A DNA stretch of 64,000 nucleotides from Zopfochytrium polystomum (Eukaryota; Chytridiomycota; Chytridiomycetes; Chytridiales; Chytridiaceae), in the NCBI GenBank assembly GCA_025765615.1, contig JAIVFJ010000006.1, forward strand, positions 310,001 through 374,000, in the 5' to 3' direction. This document shows, piece by piece, positions 63,984 through 64,000 of this stretch. The notes below the pieces were generated by a model. The model did no database searches. It was not told where the DNA came from and worked only from the letters and a program-made list of their open reading frames with translations. Position 1 is the stretch's first letter, and every line of letters starts with the position of its first letter. The position numbers and the translations under genes are program-made.

Positions 63984-64000
63984 GGAGCAGCCCAGACTTT

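Overview
The window looks like nuclear DNA of a zoosporic (flagellated, chytrid-type) fungus. The genes are intron-rich, with mostly 44-80 nt GT-AG introns. The set mixes typical fungal genes (ERG25-like sterol oxidase, PAT1, B-type cyclin, RhoGAP) with genes of the flagellum and centriole (CFAP70, CEP78), which most fungi have lost. The organism call is inferred from gene content only.

Layout. 1-3396: microsatellite-rich leader and a single-pass membrane protein with a Ser-rich tail. 4014-5537: ERG25-like methylsterol oxidase, with a 32-bp perfect hairpin in intron 1. 5702-6842: HTD2-like mitochondrial dehydratase. 7144-14657: a very large PH-RhoGAP protein. 15213-16169: stand-alone CaMKII association domain. 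16343-17044 (-): small secreted protein. 17521-22184 (-): CFAP70, divergent from eIF4A3 (22312-23787). 23971-25646: threonine aldolase. 26880-29930: decayed mobile DNA (pogo-like transposase, a possible Fanzor-like relic, a truncated LTR). 30330-31967: OLA1/YchF ATPase. 31989-36883 (-): DHX34-like helicase, divergent from PAT1 (36977-40514). 40565-42656: CEP78-like. 43127-43825: probable mitochondrial protein with an internal repeat. 43892-44997: CNOT9. 46460-48186: cyclin B. 48586-64000: nested mobile elements.

The most striking object is 49820-62811. It is a head-to-tail array of four copies of an internally deleted, chromodomain-bearing Ty3/gypsy retrotransposon with an exact 3171-bp period and five shared 308-bp LTRs. 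One 5-bp target duplication (GTAGA) flanks the whole array. Each LTR carries a dense run of heat-shock-element pentamers, a TATA box, and, about 35 nt downstream, an 11-nt sequence exactly complementary to the region just past the LTR. That is the Tf1-type self-priming arrangement. Gag and protease are joined by a candidate -1 frameshift signal (CCCAAAC, 5-nt spacer, 8-bp stem). Reverse transcriptase, RNase H and most of the integrase core are absent, so the element must depend on a helper. A solo LTR of the same family (48778-49085) has its own 5-bp duplication (TAGCT).

Functional themes: four genes of mRNA surveillance or decay (eIF4A3, DHX34, PAT1, CNOT9) lie within about 23 kb, and two cilium/centriole genes lie among them. 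Exon boundaries are inferred by eye from splice signals, reading phase and remembered family patterns. No database search was run.
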